A stretch of DNA of 64,000 nt from Theristus sp. LFF4_11. Its lineage: Eukaryota > Nematoda > Chromadorea > Monhysterida > Xyalidae. The position numbers and the translations under genes were made by a program. The stretch lies in the NCBI GenBank assembly GCA_030248135.1, contig JASANC010005354.1, forward strand, positions 1-64,000. Direction: 5' to 3'. Below the pieces are notes generated by a model that made no database searches, was not told the origin of the DNA, and saw nothing but the letters and a program-made list of their open reading frames with translations. This document shows, one piece after another, positions 44,045 to 57,085 of this stretch. Position 1 is the stretch's first letter. Each line of letters opens with the position of its first letter.

Positions 44045-46211
44045 GCGCACGCAACGATCGCTGCTGCTGTCGCGCGCGTCAAATCTGGTCTTCTCTCATT
44101 CCTGGCGTGAAATAACGAATATTTTCCAGAGTGAGTTTTGTAGTTTTTTTACTCAATTATTAAACAAAAAAGAGTTCTTTGAACATGCGGAAATTCAGCG
44201 AAAATCAGTTTGAAGATCAGATAACATGGGCAGACTACCATCAGAGGCCGGATGTTACCAGTGGTGACACATCGCACATCAGCGCACGGCCACATAAATT
44301 ACACGCGTGGAGTGGACCGCTCAGCAAAAGTGCTTTTTCATGTGCATTTGATTTTATTTTGCCGGCTTTGTGCGCGTTGCGAATGTGCTACTGACTGATG
44401 AGGACACACGGACACGACCGACTGACTCTGACCATAATATCTTAATGCAACAGTGGACATGCGCGCGCGTTGGTGGCGCGCTACACTTTTAGCAAGTCAT
44501 TTCGCGTAAGTGTGTCAGCGCCACGGTGCCACCCATCACGCGGCTAAGCAGGCGCATTGCTACAAATGTGTGGCATCGGCCTAGTTGGCTAAGCGGAACG
44601 GGCGCACATCAAGGAGAGACGTGCACGACAATATAGCAACGAACATATCCTGCGTTGTTGAGTTCCTATCAAAGAATACATGTAAATGGAAATGTAATGA
44701 GCGTGTGTGTGTGTTGTTCCGATGGTGCGACTGAGATGGCCACTTTTGCGAGTGGATGGGTGCATCTGGCGAGAGGCGTCGCTTTTCCAGGCACTGGAAT
44801 ACCGAAATACAAAACAGCCGTGTGTCCAAGTGGGAACTGTGTTGCTAACGAGCTTGGCTGTGTAGTCGTGTCCGTGCATGTTGCGTATGTAGTGCCTCTA
44901 CTCGACCAACGGCAAAGTGGTTGATTAAATTTGATCGTTTCTTCTTTCTGTTTGAATTTTATACGTGTGGCCACGGCGTCAGTTGTATGCATGTGCTTGG
45001 CTCACAAAAAGGCTGTCTGTCTAGTCTGGACATATCAAGTGAGGCCTCTCCGCAAGTTCGTGTGGTGTGGCTGATCGGATTTGTGCAGCGATTTGTGTCA
45101 CGATGCACGACGTGCAAGACATGCTCTGAACACTTTGTAAGCTGCCGATTACGTTACGTGTCGGTGCGGTGGTTATACATGTACAGTAGTGTATATGTGC
45201 ATGTGAAAGCAAAGTGCAATCCTACATATACATGTATATTGCACGTGTAACGTACGCAATCAGAGGCTATTTTGCTGTCCAATGTGCTCATTTAAATAGA
45301 TTACATTGAAATAATCTGTCATGTTACCAGATTTTACGTCTGTTTAAACTATATTTTTGCCATTTTCTAACAAAAAAGTCAACTTTACCACAGAAATATC
45401 TCATAAACATGTCGAAGAAACCGTTAGTCGGAGCTGCAGACACAAAACGTTATCAACGGTTTGATCTCTTACACATGTGCCTTCAGTCGTGTATGAATGA
45501 TAAATGAACACAACACACAACGAAAAATTATACGCGGCCAAATTGGCCGGCTGATCAAAATTTGCAAAATATAAACCGCTTTTTTGTTTTGTTTTTTCAT
45601 AACGCTTTCATGTGAACATTACTAGTAGTGCACGCGTGCAGATTTGATCCCTGGTAAAACTCCGTTTCAAGGTTCTAGACCGCGTTACCGTAACAATCGG
45701 GTGTGCCCAACAGTGTAACTGGTTCACGCGTAAAATGGATGTAGCACAAATGTTCTTGACCACAGTTTGATAGTGGATTCAGAAAAAACAGTCCAGACAC
45801 AACAAAAAAAAACGAAAATAACATAAAAATATGTTTTGAAAAGCGTACGCAGTGCGTGTGTTCACAATCGTCAGTTAGTGCACGTGAACTAAGCTGTTAC
45901 TAAGCTCTGATTTATTCATCTGTTGTTGTTGCTATCCAGTTCCAGCTGTTGCGTAAACCGCATTAGAACACACGATGGCGAATTTCTGGATCTGGGTTCT
46001 GCTCAGCTGAATAAGTTAACAAAAAAAAACGAAAGCACCTTACCGTTTATCTGCCACGCTGCCACTCACGTCAAGAATAATGACTCATCAGTTTTGAATC
46101 ATACATAATCAGCACATGAATTTGAAAAGCACCGGTTCACTGGCCCGTTCTGCTTGAAAACTCAAACTCAAAATTTCCGACTTCTGCATTCCATACCACG
46201 ATTATAAAAAA
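44045..46211. other. Divergent intergenic region (stargazin-like / SLC2)
   Basis: 2.2 kb between divergent starts, so it must hold both promoters. No exon seen. CpG-containing and TG/CA-rich tracts (44470-44530; 45170-45250). Nothing else identified. Confidence 0.5.
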
Positions 46212-48964
46212 ATGCACACCCGTTTGGCGGTCTCGGCCGTTTACCACGGACTGTTTGGCATGACGTCAGCGTATTACCTGACGGTGATGACCAGCCTGGA
46301 AGCACACGTGAAGCAGTTTGCGAATGCGTCGTTGCACGAGCGCTACAATCGCACGGTCACCGAAGCAGACGTCACACTCGCCTGGTCACTCTCACAGGCG
46401 ATGCTTTCAGTCGGCGCTGTCATTGGTCAGTTGCGCAGTTCGATTGTGTACATGCACCCTGTTTTTATTCAAACTTGTCGACGGCGGAATGACATTATTT
46501 GTACGTCATCAACTTGTCATCATCTGCTAACCAGACTTTTAGTTTTAAAAGTAAAGCAAGCAAAAATTCGTTTACCTGGGCACGACAAACGGGTGTTTTT
46601 TTTTAACAACTGATGACGTCATTTCGATCCGACACATTTCACTAAATCTAGAATAGTATTTTTTGTATCTGTTCAAAATTACTAATGCACCGTAATTTTT
46701 CAAACATTCAGGCTCGTTTGCGAGCCGCTATATTGGCGAGCGATTCGGCCGACGCGCGACGGTGATGGTGTTCACGAATCTGTTGATCGTCGCCGCTTCC
46801 GTGCTCATGTACACGGCGGAACGAGCGAACTTGTTCGAGGGCTACATGCTCGGGCGTCTGCTGAGTGGGTGCGCGCGCACGGCACAGTGGTACACGGTGA
46901 CCTATATGACCGAATGCACGCCCGCGAGCTCACGTGGCTTCACATCGCTCGTCTCAGTGATCGGTTTGCTTTCACTCATGTTTCTCAAGATCTTTCATGT
47001 TTTCACTTTGAAACGAATTCTGGCGACGTCGCAGGCACACGAATTTGGCTGATTGCGGCGTGTTTTCTGGCTCTGCCGGACGCGCTTGGCACCGAGCAAC
47101 GGTGGCCTCTGTTGTGCCTGCTTCCAATTCCATTTGCGCTCGTCCACCTCAGCACCACGTGTCTCTTTCCGCAGTCACCAAAATTCCTCTATATCATGCG
47201 CGACAACGTCGACGGCGCCAGGAAAGCGGTAACGATGACGAACTCGGAACTCGTTTGATTTGTTGGCGGCGGTTTTGTCTTCTTTGAAACATTGAAAAAA
47301 AACAGGCATCGATGAAACGCGTTTATTACGTTTTCTCACTTTGATTAGAGTACACGTTTACTCTGTGCAATGAATTCAATGCGCACGCCAGGTTCGGTTT
47401 TACCACGGCGACGATGCTGACACTGAGCGAGTGCTTGCGTCGTTTGAGCGTGAACGCAAGCTGCAACGCACGGCGGGCGGCCGAACGGCGAGTCTATGCG
47501 ACGTGTTGCGCACGCATCATCTGCGCGTGCCATTTCTGTTGTGTCTCACTGTCTCGGCGACACCGCCACTGATGGGCGTCTCCCTTGCTGTGCACTACTC
47601 CACCGGTGTCATGCAATCGCTTGGCGTCACTAACGCGGCACTCTTCACTGCGGCCGTTATTAATGGGCCTTGTTTGATCGTCGGAACAATCAGTAAGTAC
47701 AGTATATGTACATATTATCTTTTTTATTGAACGTGTCGTAATATGCGTTTGCACGCACAGAGAGGGAAAATGTTTTCACAGCTGCACGGAAATTTGAAAT
47801 CAGCAAAACTGAACGTAATGTGGCGGCAGTTTTGTGGAAGAAAATGAACCACTCAGAAAAAGAAAAGAAAAACTAAACCAATCAGAATCTTTTTCACATA
47901 ACATAATTGTTTAATGTGTGAAAGAAAACAGTTTAAAGTTTTAATTTTTTTTAAAGAAAACAGCGCTTTCTGTTTTTAACTGTGCGGCTTTTCCACAGAT
48001 CCATCGGCCTCACTCCGCCTCCTTTGTACAAAAAGAAGTACAATGTATACAATATCCTAATCGATGTGTCTATGTATAATTAGTGCAATAATCAGGATGT
48101 GTCTATGTATAATTAGTGCAATAATCAGGGTGGGCCGCGTTGATTGTACTCCAAGAGTCGGGCAGAATAAAGTTCACACACTACCCATGCTAAAGCTAAA
48201 ACTGCAAAGATTTGTATAATATATATGTCTGCATCAAATTTGGATAATATAAAATAAAATATCTGTAAAAACGCAAAAAAATCACGCACTTTGTAGGTGT
48301 TTTGATAGTCGATCGTGTTGGCCGCCGATTTTGTCAGCTAACCGGTCTTGCACTGGGCATTTTGGGAACACTGTCACTGTTCACCGCTGGCACGCTGCAC
48401 CGAAGCGAATCGACAGCCGGCATCGGCGCCGCACTAAGCGTCGTCGCATTAATTCTCATTGTGAATGGCGTGTCGCTCGGTCCTGGCCACATGCATGCAA
48501 TAATGCCTGGCGAACTGTGCCCGCAGGTGAAGTTGTTGTCTAAAAATATATTCGTTTTTGAAATCTATGCCCACATAAAACTTTAAACTATCACTATTTT
48601 TGTCTTCCAGACTTCTCGAACGATTACTTGGAACATTGCAACGTCTTGCGGTTGGACGAACGATGCCTTTGTGCTGGTTGTCTACCCACAATTGCATCGT
48701 ATCATTGGTGCGGCGGCCGTTCTCCCATTAACCGCAATGGCAACAGTTGCCTTTACAGTGTTGTTCATGTTCCTTCCGGAAACATCGGGTAAATCAGTTG
48801 ACGAAGTGCATCTTAGTGCCAGCTGGGTTGCGGTAAAACGGTTGGAAGGTTCACTAGAAAATGATGATATGGCTCTAAAACCGCTGCAAGACACTCAGAC
48901 AGGTAACGGTGAACCTGGCGGAGTATTCTTGCCGCTGAATGGAGACAAGAAAGAACTGGCATAA
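46212..48964 (+). CDS. SLC2 (GLUT) family facilitative sugar transporter
   Basis: Plasma-membrane hexose transporter of the major facilitator superfamily. Six exons in exact phase: 46212-46425, 46712-46963, 47035-47228, 47392-47692, 48297-48526, 48611-48964; 514 residues. Family signatures: GSFASRYIGERFGRR at the TM2-TM3 loop; GRLLSGCARTAQWY; ALGTEQRWPLL; PQSPKFLYIMRD (family PESPRYL); DRVGRRFCQLTG after TM8; GPGHMHAIMPGELCPQ; FLPETSGKSVDEV (family PETKGR). Several canonical GLUT residues are changed (PQSP for PESP; a Cys-rich GCARTAQ instead of GxxxG), so substrate cannot be assumed. ATG 46212 gives MHTRLAVSAVYHGLFG with TM1. The 3' end is 180 bp from the stop of the convergent CEP164-like gene. 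Confidence 0.88.
46530..46650. repeat. CRE-palindrome repeat fragment in SLC2 intron 1
   Basis: Contains ACAAACGGGTGTTTTTTTT, TGATGACGTCATTTCGATCC and GACACATTT, matching one end of the family at 54318-54520. Half copy. Confidence 0.55.
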
Positions 48965-49143
48965 TTTATTGCTCAGTAAACTCTGATCTTTATTGGCACT
49001 GTCATACTAACATAATAGATAGTCAGCTAAAATTTAATTTGTAAACCACTATGAAAACAGTGCAAACGAACACAAACGAACAACATGGTAGAATGTAATG
49101 TTGTTGAAAGTAAAAGAACAAAAGAAGCAAGCACTCTGAAATT

Positions 49144-52100
49144 TTATTTTTGCAATGAAGACTTCGCATGATCAAGCCATAGTTTCAAATCAGCAAGTTG
49201 TGCATCGATATTAGATGGCTCTGATCGGTCGATGTCGCTCTGTTCTTTACGAAACAAATATGGCCGCATCGAGTCATCTGGAAATAAAAAAAATTTGTTT
49301 TTGAAACACAATAAACTTTTATCAACAACTTACTGGTGATAAATGCATTCCACTTCTTGTCAATGATTGTGTCAATGTCCACCAATTTTGCATCTTCCAT
49401 TTGTGTCCTGAAGCAGTTTTTGAAATGATAATTTTTTTGAACATTCAAAGTGACTGTGTGAACGTGAACATGCCAGCTTTTTTCAGGGTGCAAAGGAGCA
49501 GGCGAAATTTTAAATGAAAGAAAAAGCGTTCAGAAAGTAGAAACCCAATTTTGTGCCTAATTGTGTGACTGTCTTATATAGTCGGTCGGTAGTACTGTAA
49601 TACGTACATTCTTCTAGCATTATGGCCAACCTTTGGTCGTGTTTGTTCCGCTCGCGGTTCATCTTGCGGTACATTTGTTCGGACAATTTATTCAAGTCTG
49701 CCTGCAGTTCTTTCGTAAATGAGTCGATGTAATTAGGGTGCAATTGAACATCTGCAACAAAAAATAACAAGACAAACTAAAAATCAAACGAGAACTCAAA
49801 TGTGACAATTAAAATGAATACATGCCTTCAACATTAACTGGTGATAATTCAGCTGCTAGTGTTGTTTGGTCACCTGCCACTTTACCATGTTGAGAAATGA
49901 TCTCGTCTGCTCTTTGAATAATTGTCGATACAGAACTATGAAAAGGCAAAAGACTGAGAATGGTTTGCGACACAATAAACAAACGGCGGTATGCATCTAC
50001 TTGGCAAAACCGCAAGCAGCAAAATAAAAAAATGTAAGAACTGCCCAATGTTACCTGCGACGACCACCGCTTTTGTCTGCAAGATCGTTTGTTTGCGTTG
50101 ACTCATTCGGAACAATGGTTGCTTTCTAGAACGTTAGCCAAATCATACGGGGGAACGTTTTTATTAATCAAAAGTACGTAGTTTTTGAACTCACCGTTTC
50201 ACCGCACGGTTCTATTCTAAAATACTCGGATTTCAGCGAATGTGGTAAACTTAAAATTAGTGCTTCAATTTTGTCGACTTTTTCGTGCAGCTGTTCAATT
50301 GCGTGGTTTGAAATTGAGGGCTTCGACAGCTTGGATGGAGAGTTTTCATTTGAAATTTGCGCTTGAACACCAACATGATGCTTCGGTGTATTAATCGTAG
50401 AGCAGGATTTATGAACTGCTTGTACGGTGACTGTGTTAGAGGCAGTAGTTTTGAGCGTGACATTCGAAGATGTTTTTCTGTTGTCTTGTTCGGAAACGTT
50501 TTGGTTCATCTGTAGTTTTTCCAACTGAAAATACATAAGGTTTCGACACTGCAATAAAACGCATACAAAACGTTTTGAACCACACCTCATATTTGTGTTG
50601 TCGTTTCAGTTTTGCAATTTTCGATTCATGGTCAGCTTTCCAGTCTGCCAACTCCATCCGATGCTTCTCTTTTTCCTCATCCATCATGGCCTAAAACGGC
50701 ACCAAAAACTTATTTATTAGCTGTGAACCGTCACCAGCCTCAATATTCAAACGCACAGAAAATTCGTCTTCTATGGTTTTTCGAATTGTTTTGGATAGTC
50801 TTTCGTTGATGCATTTTATTTCTTCAAGTTGTTTTTCATTTTCGGAAACTATTTCTTCGATTCGCTTTTCTTGTTCGCTATTCACTTTCAAGAGCGATTT
50901 TTCGTGTTCACGTTTAACTTCTTCAAGTTGTTTTTTATGCCCGTCGTCAATTGCATTCAAGTGTTCCTAACAATATATTATCAGTGAAACGTCGGTACAG
51001 TAGATTTCTTTAAAACAATGAGGTGCAGATCACGGAGCCCGCGAAACTTTGAATTAAAACAAACTGAACCGGAAATCTAGTATGATCGGCAACCAAAACT
51101 CCCATTTGTGGCGAACTATGTCGTTTTTCTAAACAAATATCGTTCTTTCTTTTTTCGCGGACTCTGTATTTTGTTAAAATGTTGACAGGTTTAAAGAAAC
51201 ATTCTGCACAATACATTGTAGTTTTACAACATAACACCCCAAAATAAGAAATGTATCACTATACCTGATGTTCGCAATCTTTTTTCTCCAAAGCATCAAC
51301 AATTCGTTGATTAATTTCTATTTCTAACTTTTCTTTGTCAAGGTGCAATTTCGACTCCGGTTCCAAATAAGCTTTGCTTATTTCAGTTCGTTTGTCGTCG
51401 GTTATTGACATCGTTTCGATAGATTTTGCAGGTCGAAAACTGTTATTACTCCTGAAAACAATCGATTACTACCATCTACAAATACAACTTAGTTACTTTT
51501 CTATTTCAACTCTATTTACATGCATCTCTTGAAAAATAAAACTAATTCTTAAAACAATAAACAGACAAAGGCAGCATGATCGGTTCTTCTGAGCCTCGGC
51601 GAAGTAGTCTTGGGCCGCCGGATTCGCCACGGTCGATTGATTCTTGTTTTGTGGTTGCGGGTTTTGATGAAGATGATGTTGCTGACACCGTCGCTGGTTC
51701 CAGTTCCTCAACACTCAAACTTAGCACACCAAATTCGTGCTAAAACGTTTACCAACTGAAGGTTATCACGAAACAAAAACAATAATAACATTTTGATATC
51801 TGTCAACTGCAACAGAAAAGCACATAGCTTGTCAACCAACCATAAAAGCAATAGAATTTTTGCTGTCTTGCCTTTCACTTGTCTTTTTGATTGTTGCTTC
51901 GTCTATTTTAGTTGCTGTCATCTATAATAAGCCAAACAATGAGCTTCATCATTGTAGAAAACAAAACAGTTGATTAACTTACTCCGGCAGTATGCTCATC
52001 CTCAAACGAGCCGTCCAAAGCAAATCTATCAAACTGCGCTGCTGTGAGCTCTTCAGCCGGACTCTTCGGGCACTCCGTTTCAGTCGTCTCAAGTACTTCC

Positions 52101-53233
52101 GGTTTATTAATTGACAACGAAAGATTTCGACCGTGATCGTCTTTGAATTCGGCAATGTCCTATGAACAACTGAGTTGTATTTTACAAATTTTACAGCGAC
52201 TGCTGTGCAGTTTATTACAAAAAAGCTTCTTTACCTTTAACGGCATTGATCGTGTGCCATGAGAAGTTTTCGGTCGAACTTGTGGATTGCTGGTTGTGTT
52301 GTTGTCTTCTTTTTTCGAGCCAATTGCAGCGAGTGGTGCCAGACGTCCCAAAGGTTTTGTGTTTCCGAGCGTTGTAACGCCAACAACTGATTGTTTCGTC
52401 AGTGACGGTTTATTTCGCTGAGAAAAAATCCAAGTAGCGCGTAAAACAATCATATACAATGTCGCAGTTGATTTGTTAAAAAATCGAAAAGTTACTGCTT
52501 TTGGTATTTTTTGCATCTAATAAATCACGCACAACTTTTTTCCACAAAAAGATTATTAGTTGTGAATTTGTGGACTGAACACCGAAAATCAAAGAACGTG
52601 TTCACGAACCAACGCATCAGTTCTCCGCTTTTAATCTAAAGGTTTGTTTGACCGGCCGATCAACTAATACCCAAACCCCAAACCTCAGATTCCTTTGCCG
52701 ATTGCTTTGTGCCGACGACTTTTAGTTGACTTTTAGCTCGCTTCTGGCCACCCTTCTGCGCGATTGCGCGCTCGCGCACAACCATTCGACGAAATTTGTC
52801 GTCACTTGGATGTTCCCAAGATGTTTCTCCCGTTTTGTAGTTGAAAAAGTACATATCACCTTTATTGTCCTCGCTAGAACAAATTATAGACAATTAAAAA
52901 TACTTAATTCAACTTACCATTTATTCACGACAAGAAAAAAATGAAATGAGCAAAAAAAGCAAACAAACAGTGTATTCCAGTCGTTTGAAGGCAGTGGAGC
53001 TACAATTCCAGTTCGCGCTATCCACATCAATTCCGGTTCTTTTTCAGGATCAATTCCGATAGTTCGAGCATATTCAACGATTTCTAAAAGTTCAAATCTT
53101 ATTTATCGCCAATAAGTATTGCATACTTCTCACGATAGGAAGCCTCACCATCTTCAGTTGGTTCGGTGTTATTTTCGTCGTCTGAGGTGCTTGGCGTCAG
53201 ATTTCCGTGTTGGTTGTGGTTTTCGGCGTCCAT
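49144..53233 (-). CDS. CEP164: CEP164-like centriolar distal-appendage protein
   Basis: CEP164 is needed to dock centrioles for cilium formation. ATG 53233 ([19 protein letters not shown]); stop TAA 49144. The second exon near 53090-52978 reads [20 protein letters not shown] then [12 protein letters not shown], nearly identical to the CEP164 N-terminus (YAREIGIDPxxEPELMWLAREGIVAPLP). Next is the WW domain at 52893-52790: [20 protein letters not shown], then [10 protein letters not shown], as in CEP164 (GDIYYFN...[20 protein letters not shown]). The rest, about a dozen short exons, is acidic/Ser-rich then long coiled coil (50960-50690: [39 protein letters not shown]; 50690-50580 [16 protein letters not shown]). 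C-terminus [17 protein letters not shown]. The total is shorter than human CEP164 (1460 residues). Exact exon limits in the middle are not resolved. Confidence 0.85.
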
Positions 53234-53725
53234 TTTGGTAAAACCGTTGCTCAGCAAGGCTTGTTTGAACATTATTCACTAGTTAGCGCACTATCAGAAA
53301 TCAGACGCCTAACCGCAAGTTTTAGCCAACACAAAAGCAGGAGAACAACAATGTTTCCGGCTGAATGACGTATTTCGTTACCTTGGCAACTAGCAACGCC
53401 ATGGGTGTTAATGCTGCTTTGTTCTGTTACAAAAAATGTGAACATCTGGTAGTTACTACTGCAAACACCACGTAACGGTGACGGTACGTAGCGGTGACGG
53501 TATCCGCAACAGGTCCGACCAAATTTTTTATTAGAACAAGAAACACACAGCACCGCTTGAGAGATCACCACGTCAATATGTTTTAACGGTTAATTTTCAA
53601 GCTCTAATACACTGTAATGCACCGCAAATGTCACAAAAATCATCTAATATTGAACTCCTACTCCCTATTCTATCTTTTTCTGTGATCATTTAACATTCAT
53701 TTTTTAAGTATGGAATGCCACGTAT

Positions 53726-54954
53726 TTAGCAACCCTTGACCAGCGTTTCCATGAATTTGGCCATCTTAACATCACGCACCGACAACCCTGAGCATTCGTG
53801 CGTTGCCAGGGTCACATCAACCTGTTATGATGTGACAGACTGAACAGATAGACTTTTTGAAACAAAAAACAAAGGTTTGATACGCACCTTGTTGTAGACA
53901 TTGAACCATTCTGGATGGTGATCCATTTTTTCGGCTAGCAGAGCGACGCGGTTCATGAAGCCGAATGCCTGAACAGTTAAAATCAGAAAACAAGAACATC
54001 GCAAAACCAACCAAATCAAATGAAAATTGATCAATCAAGTCAACACGAACAAATTCTGCACTGAGAGCGACTCGGATTGGATCGTGTTGCGTGACTATAC
54101 GAGAAGGAAACAACACTGCTGTGTAGGGTTCGAAAAAAAGTGAAAATCTCGTTTTTTAATTATTTTTTACATTTTTAATTAAATAAAGAAATTCTAAATC
54201 CCGGAGGAATGTCTGAAGAACGACAAAACTACATTTTGTAGGTGCATTCGAACGCAGAGTTTCAATTTTGCATTTCCAGAGCTAAATGTGCAAGATTAAT
54301 GTATGACCTATTTTTTTAACGTGTCCCACTGAAATGACGTCATGTGCCGCCAAACATGCGCTTGCCGTTCACTGCAAACCAGACTTTCCGTTTAGCCGAT
54401 TTCTTTCCATAAACAAATGGTGAATGTCGAATCAGTCACACCAAACTGACATTTTGGTGCCTGTACTTTGACAAACGGGCGTTTTAAAGCAAATGACGTC
54501 ATTTTAGTTCGGACACGTTTGAATAAATCCACAAAAAATACTAAATTTACTCACAGTCCAACTCAAAATTTTATGCACTCATCTGAATGGTTCGTGATCA
54601 CGTGATGAATGCTTTCTGTGCAGGACAGATTCCGCTCCCACAGAATGCATGCATCACGTGATCGTTACCAGCCAATCAGCTGATTGACTGTAATTTAAAG
54701 CTGATCGACTGCTGCGACTGTTGCGAAATGTTATTCTCTTTGACCGACCTGATTAAAATCTTTGAACATGAACACCTTCTGTAGCGCATCCCTGCCCTCG
54801 ACGGTCTTCCATCCAGCCTCAAACAATTCACTTAATTCCCGTCGACGCTGCTCGTCTGTCAGCTTCTCTGCTCTCGGCTGTCAACAAAAAAATGGATGCT
54901 CTCGAAACCAAATACAAGAGATCGCGGTCCCACATTACCAAACACCCTTACCAT
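53726..54954 (-). CDS. PCBD: Pterin-4a-carbinolamine dehydratase (PCBD/DCoH)
   Basis: Dehydrates 4a-hydroxytetrahydrobiopterin to recycle the BH4 cofactor of aromatic amino-acid hydroxylases; in mammals also a dimerisation cofactor of HNF1. Exons in exact phase: ATG alone at 54952-54954, then 54749-54877, 53888-53968 and 53726-53821, 102 residues (human PCBD1 104). Signature: [40 protein letters not shown], then [20 protein letters not shown] with the active-site pair [25 protein letters not shown] (third catalytic His in THECSGLS), ending FMETLVKGC. All three catalytic His are present. Coding exon 1 is just the start codon: ATG|GTAAGG. Confidence 0.95.
54318..54520. repeat. CRE-palindrome MITE, copy 1
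   Basis: 203 bp, ends AACGTGTCCCACTGAAATGA and complement TCATTTTAGTTCGGACACGTT. TGACGTCA stands just inside each end. In PCBD intron 2. Full inverted match at 63076-63280. Confidence 0.8.
54570..54712. repeat. Palindromic E-box MITE, copy 5
   Basis: GATCACGTGATGAATGCTTT, CTGTGCAGGACAGATTCCGC, then GCATGCATCACGTGATCGTT and CAATCAGCTGATTG. In PCBD intron 2, directly after the CRE MITE and 36 bp before exon 2. Confidence 0.78.
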
Positions 54955-56911
54955 TGTTTTTCTTCCGTTGAATTGTTGCTTCGAGCACAACAGAAATGAA
55001 AAGTTCAGCAGGTTGTTGTTTAGTTTGAATTTATACAGCATCAGTGAAACAGAGCACCAGTGCACATTTCGGCTGGCAAGCACAAACGTGTTTTGCAAAA
55101 TAAAATCATGTTTCGCTGCCAAACCAAGGCCGAACAACAGTGAAGATACGCCAACGTCAATGTTGGTCAGACATCGTCACAACAACTGACGTGTTGCATT
55201 TTTTTTGCTTTATTTAACATCAACTGCCGAAAGCGCGCTAATCGATTTCTCTGGTTTTTATTTTTTCTAATTTTTCTCACAGTTTTAGATTATCGCAAAA
55301 ACAAACGTAAACCATGGAAAAATACAAAAGAAAACCAGCACTATATCAACTTGAAACTTGGTGCAGCTTTTTGTGTAACAAAATTCAACAACAAGAAAAG
55401 TAGCACAGCTGATAGAACTGAAAACTTCATAAAGGACAAACAACGTTTTGCAAATACAAATTTCAATCAAAAGTGGCGTTAAAAAATCACACACACACAC
55501 TGCACACAGACACAACATATCGAATTGATTTCAACTGCTTTCGAAAACCAAAAAATGGCAGCTGTCTTGAAAACAATAACTATAAACACAACTAAAACGT
55601 TGGACTGTACAATAGTGAATTATTCATCGAGTTTGCCAGATTTTTAAAGAAACTGAAAAATTAAAGGAAATGACGAACAAGAAGAACAGCTGATAGTCAC
55701 TTAAGCCAATAAACGAAACTTGACACCGAGGTATTATCTTTTATCTTGGTCCCGAGACTGAATGCGCGCATAAATAGGTAAGCAGTTGCATGCACGACGC
55801 GGGAATTCAAAATTGGCTAAGTGATCCGAGTCCCCTAAATAGGGACAGGTAAATTAGGCTGTTTTGAATTGCCATATTAAGGTTGAAACTGGTTTCCTGA
55901 TCACGTCTGCAAACGCATTCAGTCGCAGAACCTAAAAAAAGATAATACAGTTAAAAATAAATTATTCAACGAGTAATGAAGTGGTTGAAAGATTACTATT
56001 GGGCATTGGCCAAAATAATTTCAATAAAGAACAAATAACCGTCTTGAACCAACACGTCAAGCAGGAAAACACTGTTAAGCTATGGAATGGCTGCAACATG
56101 ACATTTGTTCAAAATTACAATAAGTACACTTTTGAAAAAAACTGCGGCGCATGGTGGTCTGAGCACAGCGCTACCTCGGCTGCTTGCTGCTGCCTCAAGC
56201 AACTGATGCACAATACACGCTGAACATCACAAAACCAAACTTTCGGACACGTGTTGGTCAATAGAGTCACACTGTTTCAAGAACGATGAACACATTTGTC
56301 AAAGACAACCTTGAAAACTAGTTCAGGAAGTGACAAAACAAATCAAGGGATCAGAAGATTGCCACGGCAGCAAGAAGCCTCCAGTCGCGTGCGTCAGTAG
56401 GATGCGGTGCGCGCGCGCTCCTTTTCTATTAGATTCACTTTTTGGTGTTACAAGAATTATGCTATCAATGAATAGCCGACCACAATGTCGTTTGTACTCG
56501 TCAGTTTTCAATCAAATACAATTATATTTGACACGAAAAACTTGACACCAGTAGAAACATGAAACAATCGAACCATTTCGCTCCGTCCAACTTGCAATCA
56601 CTGCTTTTGAAAAAAATCTGACACAGTATTTCAAAAAGCACTGTACAAATTGAATGTGGACTGTGGAGTTGATAAAAAATGGTCTTGACCATGATACATG
56701 AGACCGAGACACCAATCCTGTACAAACAATAGCGGGCAACCAACACACGACAGAGCACACACGAAACTAAATCGCAACTAGGCAGAGTATATGAACGAGA
56801 AAAAACCCAAGTGACGGATGATGAGATGAGTGATTGAACGAAGCGAAGACATTCGGAGTAGTCGCAATCGAACGCGCACGTGTGTGTGATCGTTCTGTGA
56901 CGGCCTTTCAA
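54955..56911. other. Intergenic/5' region upstream of PCBD
   Basis: Contains the PCBD leader and promoter. No exon recognised; A/T-rich with scattered short ORFs only. Confidence 0.45.
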
Positions 56912-57085
56912 TCAGACCACACTGTTCGTGGCCGGCTGCTGCTGCTGCTGCAGTCTCGCGTAGTCCGTCGGCGTGACGCGCGGCGGCACGTCGGAGTCGG
57001 GCGCCAACGCCAACTCTGCATAGTTGTAGCCCTCGTGCGTGCGCGGCCGCTGATCGTGCGCCGTTAGACAGAGGTATTTGTGCGG
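56912..57085 (-). CDS. Orphan C-terminal exon (Tyr-motif tail)
   Basis: Splice acceptor GTTTTGCAG, then 57 codons in phase 0: PHKYLCLTAHDQRPRTHEGY, then NYAELALAPDSDVP, VTPTDYARLQQQQQ, ATNSVV, stop at 56912. YAEL and TDYARL are Yxx-hydrophobic motifs of the kind phosphorylated in receptor tails, so it may be an alternative tail of the Ig receptor whose exons start 2.1 kb upstream. The phase (0) does not fit the donor after the membrane exon (phase 1), so an extra exon or a different gene is required. Confidence 0.45.
   Translation of the reverse strand, partial: PHKYLCLTAHDQRPRTHEGYNYAELALAPDSDVPPRVTPTDYARLQQQQQPATNSVV

Noticed and set aside
44390..44430. CTGATGAG followed by GC-rich sequence, possible hammerhead
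   Set aside because: No GAAA partner and no stems I or III; chance match.
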